A DNA stretch of 64,000 bases, from positions 207,902 through 271,901 of the forward strand of contig DASZTW010000001.1 in NCBI GenBank assembly GCA_035547835.1. Direction: 5' to 3'. Within the stretch, counting starts at the first letter, position 1. The number at the start of each line of letters is the position of its first letter. The position numbers and the translations under genes were made by a program. The notes below the pieces were generated by a model that did no database searches, was not told the DNA's origin, and saw nothing but the letters and a program-made list of their open reading frames with translations. Of this stretch, positions 13,429 through 21,602 are shown one piece after another. The DNA comes from Acidimicrobiales bacterium (GTDB taxonomy: Bacteria > Actinomycetota > Acidimicrobiia > Acidimicrobiales > Iamiaceae).

Positions 13429-15482
13429 CCCAGACTCCCGATGGCCGGCACGTAGTGGTACAGCGCGAACCCCGCGGCGCCGACGGCCAGCACGAGCGCC
13501 GACACGAGGGCGATCAAGCGACCGGGGTGCGAGGTCCCGGGCGCGGCATCGGTGTCTGCAGTGAAGTCGATCGCGGCCTGGCGCCCGGTCGACTCGGCCG
13601 CTTGGGACCAGGTGACCCACTCCATCCATGCCTCTTCGGCCGCCGGCTCAGCAGCGTCCTCCTCTGCCAGCACCGCCCACTCGGCACGGCGCAGCACTTC
13701 GGTGCGCGCCATGAGCTCGACCTCGTCCGGAAGGTGGGGCGCGGCCTCGACCAGGGTCGCCACGCTCGACCCCGGCGACACCGACGATTCGCGACCGTCC
13801 CACCCGTCCGTTGGCGGACCGCCGAGCGGCCACGGGTCGCGCGACGACTCGAGGCTCGCCACTGGCGCGCCGTGGTGGAAGGTCGCGAGGTCGTCACCCA
13901 ACTCTCCGGCCGGGAACGAGGCGCCGCCGAACGGTGCGAACCCGTCTGGCCCGTCGACCCTCTCGAACGGATTGGGCGGTGCGAGCGCCTGGACGTCCTC
14001 GACCGCCACGCACGCGGAATCGGGGTGCCACTCGGTCCAGGCATCGCCGTCCCAGTCAACGAGCTCGTCGCCCGCGTCGCCGGCGACCGGCGACTCTGCA
14101 ACAGGGACGTCGATGGGCGCCTCGCCGGTGACCGCCTCGTTCGTGACCACCTCGGCCGAGACCGCGAGAACCTCGCCTGACGCTTGTGCGACGAGGGCCT
14201 CCCAGGCCAGCGCCATCTCGTAGCGCAGCTCCGCCTCGAGCGCCTCGATGCTGATCTCCTGCGCGTCGCCGATGGTGATCCCGGTGTGCTCCACCGTGTG
14301 GTCGATCGCGTCGGCCACCACTCGGTCGATGAGCTGGCCGACTTCGTCGACGTACAAGACCGCAAGCGTCTCCGGCTCGCGCTCGTCGTCCGCCGCAGCG
14401 ACCTCTTGCGGGGCGGGATCGGCCGGAGGCGCCGGCGCGTCTTGCGCCGGTTGCGCAGCGGTGGTCGCTGCGACGCCGCTCCCCAGCAGCGGGTTCGGCG
14501 GAGCCACTTCGGGCGGTGGGCCCACCGTGCTCATCGGCGCCGGCTGGCCGACCATCGACGCTCCACCCACGGGGGACTGCGGCACCAGACCCGGACCGGG
14601 CGGCATCGCCGCCGATGCACCGGTCATGCCCGGCCGCGCGCCGTTGAGATCGAACGGTCCCGCACCTGCGCGCACTTCGTACGCGAGCCCGGCCACCACC
14701 GACTCGAGGCCCGCCAGCCGCGACGCCACGAGCGACTGCTCCACGTTCGCAAGGCGCAGCTCGAGCATCCGGAACCATTCGGGCGCAACGACCGCCGCCT
14801 CGCTCCGTGCGCCCACTGCGGCCCAGCCCCCCACCGGAAGGTTCGCACCGGTCAGGTCACTTGCCGTCGCCGCCGAGGCGCTGCGCGCGCCAAGCGCGTC
14901 GGGCCGCGGCGCGTCGCGCGATTCGGGCTCCGGTGTGCCGCCCCGAACTGCGGACCACATCTCGAGCCGCTGGCGCCACCGTCGCAGCGCGCCGGCAAGG
15001 TTGGCCGAGCCCGCCCCGGACAGGTCCGACGCGGTGTCCGAGTCGGGGAGCCGGAAGGCGAGCTGCCGGTCGTTGCGGGTCATGGCGATCCATCGCAGCC
15101 CCGTGTCCGTGGACGCGATGAGCTCGGCCACCACATGGCCCGGCTCCGGGCAGGCGACGAGCGCACCGATCGCCTCGACGGGATCGGCGAAATCCCGAAC
15201 GGCGCTGGGAACGAGCCCGCCGATCTCATAGCAAGCGGTCGACCACGAGACTTGTCCGATGTCTGGATCCGGCCGAAGGATCTGCGCCAAATCGGTGCGG
15301 TCGCCCATCAACGCGATGCTGACCAATGCCGCGGCCGCGCTTTGCTCCATGGCCGCTCGCTCAGAAGGGGTGGGGCGCGACGCATCGAGACGTGCAGCGG
15401 TGCGGCGAAATGCGAGGCCCGCTGTCGGATCCGCTTTGATCCCACACTCCACGGCCGCTCGCCGAAGCGGACCCAGTGACAT
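13425..15482 (-). CDS. Large CIS-operon protein with C-terminal membrane anchor, unknown function
   Basis: 685 residues. Residues 1-170 look globular (WSTACYEIGGLVPSAVRDF, VAELIASTDTGLRWIAMTR). About 290-360 are Pro/Ala-rich. Residues 360-450 have helical acidic segments, and the region after that is rich in Trp, Asp and Glu. About residues 656-677 (LIALVSALVLAVGAAGFALY) form one membrane segment, leaving a short tail. The topology is a cytosolic body with a tail anchor. No family was recognised. In Streptomyces a membrane protein (CisA) recruits cytosolic CIS particles to the membrane; this could be an analogue, but no homology is claimed. The ATG at 15482 follows GGAGGGGG. The 269 bases upstream (15483-15751) are AT-richer and hold no gene I can support. 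Confidence 0.72.
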   Translation of the reverse strand: MSLGPLRRAAVECGIKADPTAGLAFRRTAARLDASRPTPSERAAMEQSAAAALVSIALMGDRTDLAQILRPDPDIGQVSWSTACYEIGGLVPSAVRDFADPVEAIGALVACPEPGHVVAELIASTDTGLRWIAMTRNDRQLAFRLPDSDTASDLSGAGSANLAGALRRWRQRLEMWSAVRGGTPEPESRDAPRPDALGARSASAATASDLTGANLPVGGWAAVGARSEAAVVAPEWFRMLELRLANVEQSLVASRLAGLESVVAGLAYEVRAGAGPFDLNGARPGMTGASAAMPPGPGLVPQSPVGGASMVGQPAPMSTVGPPPEVAPPNPLLGSGVAATTAAQPAQDAPAPPADPAPQEVAAADDEREPETLAVLYVDEVGQLIDRVVADAIDHTVEHTGITIGDAQEISIEALEAELRYEMALAWEALVAQASGEVLAVSAEVVTNEAVTGEAPIDVPVAESPVAGDAGDELVDWDGDAWTEWHPDSACVAVEDVQALAPPNPFERVDGPDGFAPFGGASFPAGELGDDLATFHHGAPVASLESSRDPWPLGGPPTDGWDGRESSVSPGSSVATLVEAAPHLPDEVELMARTEVLRRAEWAVLAEEDAAEPAAEEAWMEWVTWSQAAESTGRQAAIDFTADTDAAPGTSHPGRLIALVSALVLAVGAAGFALYHYVPAIGSLG

Positions 15483-15751
15483 TTCCCCCTCCTACATCTG
15501 AGATGCCGCGCGACACGCGAACATTCGCTGTCGAGCATGCCCGCCCTCGCCCACTCCCAGATGTGGTCGTCGCCCGCATTGCTTGCCCGGCACGTCAATT
15601 GTGCAGGCACCTCGCACACCGCGCAAGAGCAGGGTGCTACGGACTACGAAGGATTCACGAAGTCGTCACGGCTCTAGATGGTTCTCAACCCTTGTCGGTC
15701 AATTCGGCCGCGAAACCTCAACGCCGCGCGTAGCAGGTGGGATGCCCAGCG

Positions 15752-16339
15752 CTACGAACGGGAGGCGACCGAGATGCCGACCTCGGGCGATCGCAAGATC
15801 AAATCGCGAGGTTCCCCGCCCACCAATAGCGACAAAGGTAGCAAGACGCGCAACGTGTACTTGCCTTCGGTCAGCGGGCCGGCCTTGTCATCATCCCGTC
15901 CGGTTCGCTGTTCGACTGCCAGCCGATAGACGAGCGAGTCTCCGGGAGCGAGCTGGATCTCGTCGTCCTCGATGGCCACGCCAGGGTCGACCGCTTCGCC
16001 CGCCACTTCGACCCCATCGACCGCCAAGTACGACCGGCGCGCGGATCGGGACGGCGAGGTCCCCTCGATCTTGGCTTCGCGAACGGGCCGATCGACTGCC
16101 ACGGGCCAATCGTCAGCGTCCGACAACGAGTAGGTCAGCCCTTCATAGGGGTTCGAGACGAACACGACGTCGCCGGCGGTGTCATTGGAGAGCCGCAGCG
16201 TGAACGTGAGGCGCGGCGGGGTTGCACGGCTCACCGGCTCATAGTCGAGTTGCGCGCTTGGCGCACCCATGGTGTCTTGCGGCGGGTCCTCGGCGATGGG
16301 CTCGAGGAGGACCGTGTGCGGTCCGGCCGGGTCGGCCAT
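15752..16339 (-). CDS. Hypothetical beta-rich protein coupled to the DUF4157 candidate effector
   Basis: 195 residues from the ATG at 16339, whose A is shared with the upstream TGA (TGATG). The chain has alternating hydrophobic strands (RLTFTLRLSNDTAGDVVFVS, then YTLRVLLPLSLLVGGEP) and looks like one beta-sandwich domain. There is no signal peptide or membrane segment. Coupling to the HExxH protein suggests a partner such as a chaperone, adaptor or immunity factor, but nothing in the sequence proves any of these. No family recognised. Confidence 0.7.
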   Translation of the reverse strand: MADPAGPHTVLLEPIAEDPPQDTMGAPSAQLDYEPVSRATPPRLTFTLRLSNDTAGDVVFVSNPYEGLTYSLSDADDWPVAVDRPVREAKIEGTSPSRSARRSYLAVDGVEVAGEAVDPGVAIEDDEIQLAPGDSLVYRLAVEQRTGRDDDKAGPLTEGKYTLRVLLPLSLLVGGEPRDLILRSPEVGISVASRS

Positions 16340-18048
16340 CAGCCAGTCCAGCCTTTCGGCCACCACTCGCTGAGCCCGGCACTCGAGCGATCCTGGTTGA
16401 GCTTGCGGATCATCGGGTCGACCACGCCGTGCTCTGCGGCAGGCGTCAGCGCCGCGTGGTCGTCCTTGATGAGCTGGACGTACTTGGCGTCCCAGATCTC
16501 GCGAGCTTCCTTGCAGACCTTCTTGTACGCCGCCGACTTCATGATGGCTCTCACCGCGTCGCCCGCGGTGTTGACCTTCTTGCTTTGCTTGACTTGGAGC
16601 TTGGCGAATTCCTGCTGGAGCTGGGGTGCCACTGCTGCCAGCGCCGGCGACACACGTGACTCATGCACGCTCTCGTGCGCGTCGACGGCTCGCACCATGT
16701 ACCACTTGCCCCGGTAATCGCCCAGCTTCCAGAGATCCCAGATCTGATCGGAGAACTTGTCGTCGTTGCGCTCGGCTTTGCTGACCTCCTTGCAGCCCTT
16801 GACCAGCGAGACGATCTTTCCGTAGTTGCCCTGGAAGTGCGTGGCCTGGAACTTCCACGTGTCGCCCACCAGCGACGCGCTCAAGGTGGGGCCCACTGTC
16901 TCGGTGTCCACGCACCCCCAGGCGCCCTTGGCGGTGTTCTTCGTGTTCGGGCCCGGCGCTTGGCGTACCACCGCGGTGGTCGCGGCGACGTTCTGCGGCG
17001 CCGGCTGCGGTGGAGCGACCTGAGGCCCCGCGTTCTGCGGGGCGTTCTGCGGCGCGTTCTGCGGGGCGTTGTTCTGCGGCGCGTTCTGCGGGCCGTTGTT
17101 CTGCGGGGCGTTCTGCGGGGCGTTGTTCTGCGGGCCGTTGTTGCCGCGGTGCCCGCCAGGGCGGAACACCGCCCCGCCGCCCTGGGGACGCGTCCCCGAC
17201 GGGGGTGTCCAGGTACCGTCGCGCCGCACAACAGCCGCGCCCTTGAGCTTGGCGCTGCTGGTCACCTTGCCCTTGCCCGGCCGCTCGGACCCCTGCTTCT
17301 CCTCACGCTCGGCCGGGACATCGATCTTCGGGTTCGAGTTGTGGGCGACCTGCTTGTAGTCGTCGGCCGACTTCCGCTGCAGCACCCGGTGCGCGGCGGC
17401 ACCCTGTTGCACGACGTGCGTGAGCTCGTGCGCCAAGAGGCCGGCGCCGGAGGCGCTCGACGCGTCGGGGACGTTGCCGCGGAAGAAGATGTCGGAACCC
17501 AACGTGAACGCTTTGGCGCCGAGCTCGCGCGAGAGGGCCTCGGACCGGCCGCCGCTGTGCACGCGCACCTGGCTGAAGTCGGCACCGAACGCATCTTCCA
17601 TCCCCCGCCGGACGGTCGGCGACAGGGGCGAGCCACTGCGTCGCTCGCGATCGAGCACCGCTTCGGTCTCGGGCGAGACACTCCCACCTGCCGGTCCCAT
17701 CTGCGTGGCCGCGCCCTCACCTCGCCGACGAACCGTCGCGGCGACCGGCGCGTCGGCGCCGACCGCGGCACCGCCGCCCCGGTTGCCGGAGAACAACCGA
17801 CTGACGACTTGGTGCGCCATCTGGTCGGCCTCGCGCTCGAGCGGGTCGTCAGACCGCCCGACCTCCAATGCGGGTTGGGCGGCGAGCAGCGAGTTGACCG
17901 CCCGGTTACCCGCACTTCGCTGCAGCGCGCGCAGCGGCGCGCGGCGGGAACCTTCCGTTGCTGCGGTGGTCGAGGCCGCTTCAGCGTCCATCGAGGCCAC
18001 CTGCCGCTCCACCGCTGGCGCTTTGGCCGGCTTGCGCTCCTCACCCAT
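16339..18048 (-). CDS. DUF4157 protein with second HExxH domain, candidate CIS effector
   Basis: 569 residues. Residues 60-80 carry DPLEREADQMA and residues 140-215 the DUF4157 core, ending GLLAHELTHVVQQG with HExxH at 207-211. A Gln/Asn/Pro repeat (304-353, units like PQNNAPQNA) separates it from a C-terminal domain of about 200 residues that has a second HExxH, HESVH at 458-462, in MVRAVDAHESVHES. Three cysteines (379, 419, 512) lie in that domain. DUF4157 is known to mark CIS cargo; a C-terminal zinc-protease-like toxin domain is inference. The ATG at 18048 follows GAGGGGTGG. It is the first gene of the minus-strand CIS block. Confidence 0.82.
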   Translation of the reverse strand: MGEERKPAKAPAVERQVASMDAEAASTTAATEGSRRAPLRALQRSAGNRAVNSLLAAQPALEVGRSDDPLEREADQMAHQVVSRLFSGNRGGGAAVGADAPVAATVRRRGEGAATQMGPAGGSVSPETEAVLDRERRSGSPLSPTVRRGMEDAFGADFSQVRVHSGGRSEALSRELGAKAFTLGSDIFFRGNVPDASSASGAGLLAHELTHVVQQGAAAHRVLQRKSADDYKQVAHNSNPKIDVPAEREEKQGSERPGKGKVTSSAKLKGAAVVRRDGTWTPPSGTRPQGGGAVFRPGGHRGNNGPQNNAPQNAPQNNGPQNAPQNNAPQNAPQNAPQNAGPQVAPPQPAPQNVAATTAVVRQAPGPNTKNTAKGAWGCVDTETVGPTLSASLVGDTWKFQATHFQGNYGKIVSLVKGCKEVSKAERNDDKFSDQIWDLWKLGDYRGKWYMVRAVDAHESVHESRVSPALAAVAPQLQQEFAKLQVKQSKKVNTAGDAVRAIMKSAAYKKVCKEAREIWDAKYVQLIKDDHAALTPAAEHGVVDPMIRKLNQDRSSAGLSEWWPKGWTG

Positions 18049-18114
18049 GCGACCACCCCTCGTAGTTCCTGTTGCGAGAGTACGCAGGACCCGCGGTGGC
18101 GTCAACGCACCGAC

Positions 18115-19537
18115 GTGCCTCACGCATTGTGAGCGCGTGGGGTGGGCTGGTGCCTCACACACTTTGAGCGCAATGATCCCCGGTTCGGGGAGAAGGCTTG
18201 CCTGTTCATGGAAGGCAAGATCGACATGGCTGCTCGACGGCAGGTCACGAACAAGCTGCGCGACGCGTACCGCAAGGGTTCCAAGGCCGATCGGAGCCAG
18301 ATCCTGGACCGGGTCGTGGCCACGACCGGGATGGGCCGCTCCACCGCCCGACGGATGCTGACAGGCCCAAAGCTGCCCAACCCGAAAGACCAGATCGACC
18401 GCCGCAGCGTCAAGGCCCGGTCCTACAGCGACGACGCCCGGCTGCTGTTGGAGCACGTGTGGCTGCTGATGGGGATGCCGTGCGGGAAGTACTTGGTGGT
18501 GATGCGCGATCTGTGGCTGCCGCTACTCGACGCGGCGGGGGACCTGGACAAGCCGTTCGCAACCGACGTAGCCCGCCAAGAGCTGGGCCGCATGAGCGCG
18601 GCGACGGTTGACCGGTACCTGGGGCCTGCACGGCACCGGATGCGTCTCAAGGGGCTCTCGACGACCAAGGCGTCACCGTTACTACGCAACTCGATCAAGA
18701 TCCGCACCGTGGGCGACGAGCGCGATACCCGCCCCGGCGCGATCGAAGCAGACACCGTCGCGCACTGCGGGCCCACCTTCGTCGGCGAGTTCGCACGCAC
18801 CCTGACCATGACCGACATGCCCACCGGCTGGACCGAGACCGCCTCCATCCGCAACAACGCGTCGAAATGGATCCTCGAAGCAGTCGAGGAACTGCAGGGC
18901 ACCTTCCCGTTCCCGCTGGTCAGCTTCGACTCCGACAACGGCTCGGAGTTCATCAACCACGACGTCGCAGCATGGCTCCAAGACCGAGACATCGAACAGA
19001 CCAGGTCGCGTCCCTACCGCAAGAACGACCAAGCCGCCGTGGAGTCCAAGAACAACCACGTCGTGCGCAAACACGCCTTCTACTGGCGCTACGACACCCC
19101 GACGAACTCGACCTCCTCAACAAGCTATGGCCACTCGTGTCACTGCGACTGAACTTCTTCACCCCCACCCGCAAGCCCATCGACTACGTCACCACTGCCA
19201 ACGGTCGCCGCCGACGCGTCTACGACAACCCCAAGACGCCCTGGCAGCGCGTCCAAGACGCCAAGATCCTCACCCGAGCCCAGACCAACACCGCCTCCAA
19301 ACGTGTTGCCGGCGTGAACCCCGCCGACCTGACCCGCCAGATCACCGCGATCCAAACCCAACTCTGCGAACACGCCCGAGCCAAGACCGAGACACTCACC
19401 GACAAGCGCGCCCTTGACCTGGAATCCTTACAACCATCAATCAACCGATTGACCAAAACCCGATGACGCAAGCCCCCACGCGCTCAACCCCCGTGAGGCA
19501 CCACCACCCCCCACACGCTCACTTCTCAATGAGGCAC
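18115..19537. mobile_element. Insertion sequence, 1423 bp, with 56-57 bp imperfect terminal inverted repeats
   Basis: Left end 18115-18170 and right end 19481-19537 are imperfect inverted repeats. Both start GTGCCTCA inward and both end TGAGCG, with an internal second GTGCCTCAC box, so each end carries two copies of the box. The element encloses one DDE (rve-type) transposase reading rightwards, broken by a frameshift. No clear target duplication is visible (left flank ccgac, right flank ctcgc). The family was not fixed; the long ends and integrase-like catalytic domain are unlike simple IS3 or IS5 ends. It has inserted between the divergent DUF4157 gene and the CIS ATPase gene. Confidence 0.85.
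18208..19466 (+). pseudogene. Frameshifted rve-type DDE transposase of the insertion sequence
   Basis: From ATG 18208 the protein has a helix-turn-helix-like N-terminus (residues 15-60) and a DDE core with Asp182 (EADTVAHCG), Asp243 (FDSDNGSEF) and Glu279 (AAVESKN). The original frame stops at 19152. From about 19096 the correct C-terminus (DELDLLNKLWPLVSLRLNFF, later KTPWQRVQDAKIL) is in the -1 frame and continues to 19466. The break lies in acaccccgacg: one missing C would restore the frame. It may be a disabling indel or a -1 programmed shift, but no strong slippery heptamer is present. The true start could also be upstream, within the terminal repeat. Confidence 0.82.
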
Positions 19538-19618
19538 CTCGCGCACGCGCGGACGGTGATCGGGCGGCCCATCGAGGGCGGGGCGACAGCGACCGACCAC
19601 CAGCGCGATGATCGGGCG

Positions 19619-21586
19619 GTGAGCCGTCGGGCTGATGGGCAGCGGGCGCCTCGGGCCACCAAGAGCCGAGACGACGTCGAGAGGGCAACGCCGTCGTGGA
19701 CGGACCTCCCCGACGCGCTCCTCCAACATGCGGCGACTTCCTCGGGCGGGGCCGTCGACGCGCTCGCTGGGCTTCGGATCCTCGACGACGAGGCGGCGCG
19801 TCTGGTGCAGGAGCTGGCCGTTCCGCCGCTCGAGCCGGCCGACGACTACTCGGAGGCGGTCGAAGCGGCGCGCCGCTCGTTCGCCGAGTGCCTCGACGGG
19901 CCCGGGCAGTTCGCCGAGATCGTCCGGCGTGCCGATCTCGACCCGATCGAGGCCGAGGTGTTCGCGCTGGTGTGCGCGATCGAGCTCGACCGGCGCCGCC
20001 AGCGGCTCGTCGCCTACGTGCAAGACGACGTCACCAAGATCCGTCCCACCCTCCAACTGGTCGCCGCAGTGGGTGGGGCGCCAGCGGTGCAGGCCCTGGC
20101 GGAGGACCGGGCGCTGCGTCGAGCCGCGCTGATCGTCGTCGGCGGCGACGCGCCGTGGTCGTCGCTCGAAGTGCGGGTGCCGCCGGCGGTCACGTGGGCG
20201 TTGGTCGGCGATGTCTCCCTCGACCCCGCGCTCGGCCCTGACGCGCACGTCCTCGCGGTGCCATCCGACCACCCGGACCGCTCCCCGGTACCGCTCGCGG
20301 TGATCGCCGGCGCCGACCGCACCCGCCGCCTCCAGACCGGGGTGCTGGTGTCGGAGTCTGACCTCGTGCTCGTCCTCGACGCGCCGGCCGACGCGGCCGG
20401 GTGGGAAGCCGCCGTCCGGTTCGCGACGCTCCACGGCCTCGGCCTCATCGTCGAGGTGGGCGACGAGCTGATGCCCGTCGGTCGACACTCGATCGAACGG
20501 GCCACCCACTTGTCGTGGTGCATCGCATCGCGCGTCGAGCTGCCGGTCGAGTCGCTGCCGGACCGGCCGTGGCAGGAGCCGGCCGTGGGCCCGGCGCTCG
20601 CGACCAGCGAGGAAGTCGACGCGGTGAGCGGCGGAGGCCTGGGCAGCGGCCATCGGCTCACTGCGGACCAGCTCCGCCAGCTCGATCGGCTCGGCGCGGT
20701 GGTCGACGGCGACCTCCCTGCTGCGATCCGACGGCTGAGCGCCGGTCCGCTCGAACAGCTCGCGCGCCGGGTGCGGCCCACCCGTGAGCGCCACGACCTC
20801 GTGCTCACGCCGGATCAGGACGCGCAGCTCGATGAGCTCCTGTCGCGCTTTCGCGGCCGCGACATCGTGCACGGGCAATGGGGGCTACCAGCGGTGCCGT
20901 CGGCGGGTGTCGTCGCGCTGTTCTCGGGCCCGTCCGGGACCGGCAAGACCACGGCTGCCGAGATCGTGGCGGGCACGCTCGGCCTCGACCTGTTCGTGGT
21001 CAACTTGGCGAGCGTCGTCAGCAAGTACATCGGCGAGACAGAAAAGAACCTCGAGCGGATCTTCGAGGCGGCCGCAGCCGGCGACCACGTGCTGCTGTTC
21101 GACGAAGCCGACGCGCTCTTCGGGCGACGCACCGAGGTGAGCGACGCGCACGACCGCTATGCGAACGTCGAGGTCGCCTACCTGCTCCAGCGGCTCGAGA
21201 CGTTCGAGGGGCTGCTCGTGCTGACGACGAACTTGCAGCGCAACGTCGACGCGGCGTTCCTGCGCCGGATCCACGTGGCCATCGACTTCCCGTTGCCGCC
21301 ACCGGAGATGCGGGCCAAGATCTGGCAACGCTGGCTCGAGGTCGGCGCGCCCATCGGCGATGACGTCGACACCGAGTTCCTCGCCAAGCGGTTCGAGCTC
21401 GCGGGCGGCGCCATCTCCAACGTCGTGATGGCGGCAGCGTTCGTGACCGCGGAGTCCGGCGGCACGATCACCATGGCCACGTTGATCCGCGCGCTGCGGC
21501 GCGAGTTCCAAAAGCAAGGCCGGCTGTGCACCGAGGCCGACTTCGGCCCCTACTTCGGACTGGTGTCCGGCAAGACGTCTCGCTGA
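19619..21586 (+). CDS. CIS-associated AAA+ ATPase (Afp15-like)
   Basis: About 655 residues. The N-terminal 400 residues are a variable region. The AAA module has Walker A GPSGTGKTT (near 437), Walker B LLFDEADALFG (near 490), sensor-1 LTTNLQRNVD and arginine-finger candidates in FLRRIHVAIDFPLP. ATPases of this type are encoded in nearly all CIS loci and are thought to act in assembly or cargo loading. The start is uncertain: the open frame extends back into the insertion sequence, so GTG 19619 is taken as the first plausible codon outside it; GTG 19556 is an alternative. No good ribosome site is seen, so the insertion may have removed the native 5' end or promoter. Confidence 0.85.
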   Translation: MSRRADGQRAPRATKSRDDVERATPSWTDLPDALLQHAATSSGGAVDALAGLRILDDEAARLVQELAVPPLEPADDYSEAVEAARRSFAECLDGPGQFAEIVRRADLDPIEAEVFALVCAIELDRRRQRLVAYVQDDVTKIRPTLQLVAAVGGAPAVQALAEDRALRRAALIVVGGDAPWSSLEVRVPPAVTWALVGDVSLDPALGPDAHVLAVPSDHPDRSPVPLAVIAGADRTRRLQTGVLVSESDLVLVLDAPADAAGWEAAVRFATLHGLGLIVEVGDELMPVGRHSIERATHLSWCIASRVELPVESLPDRPWQEPAVGPALATSEEVDAVSGGGLGSGHRLTADQLRQLDRLGAVVDGDLPAAIRRLSAGPLEQLARRVRPTRERHDLVLTPDQDAQLDELLSRFRGRDIVHGQWGLPAVPSAGVVALFSGPSGTGKTTAAEIVAGTLGLDLFVVNLASVVSKYIGETEKNLERIFEAAAAGDHVLLFDEADALFGRRTEVSDAHDRYANVEVAYLLQRLETFEGLLVLTTNLQRNVDAAFLRRIHVAIDFPLPPPEMRAKIWQRWLEVGAPIGDDVDTEFLAKRFELAGGAISNVVMAAAFVTAESGGTITMATLIRALRREFQKQGRLCTEADFGPYFGLVSGKTSR

Positions 21587-21602
21587 CGATCGGGCGTCGA
21601 CC

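Noticed and set aside
18115..19537. Target-site duplication of the insertion sequence
   Set aside because: Flanks ccgac and ctcgc do not match at any offset tried by eye, so no duplication is claimed.
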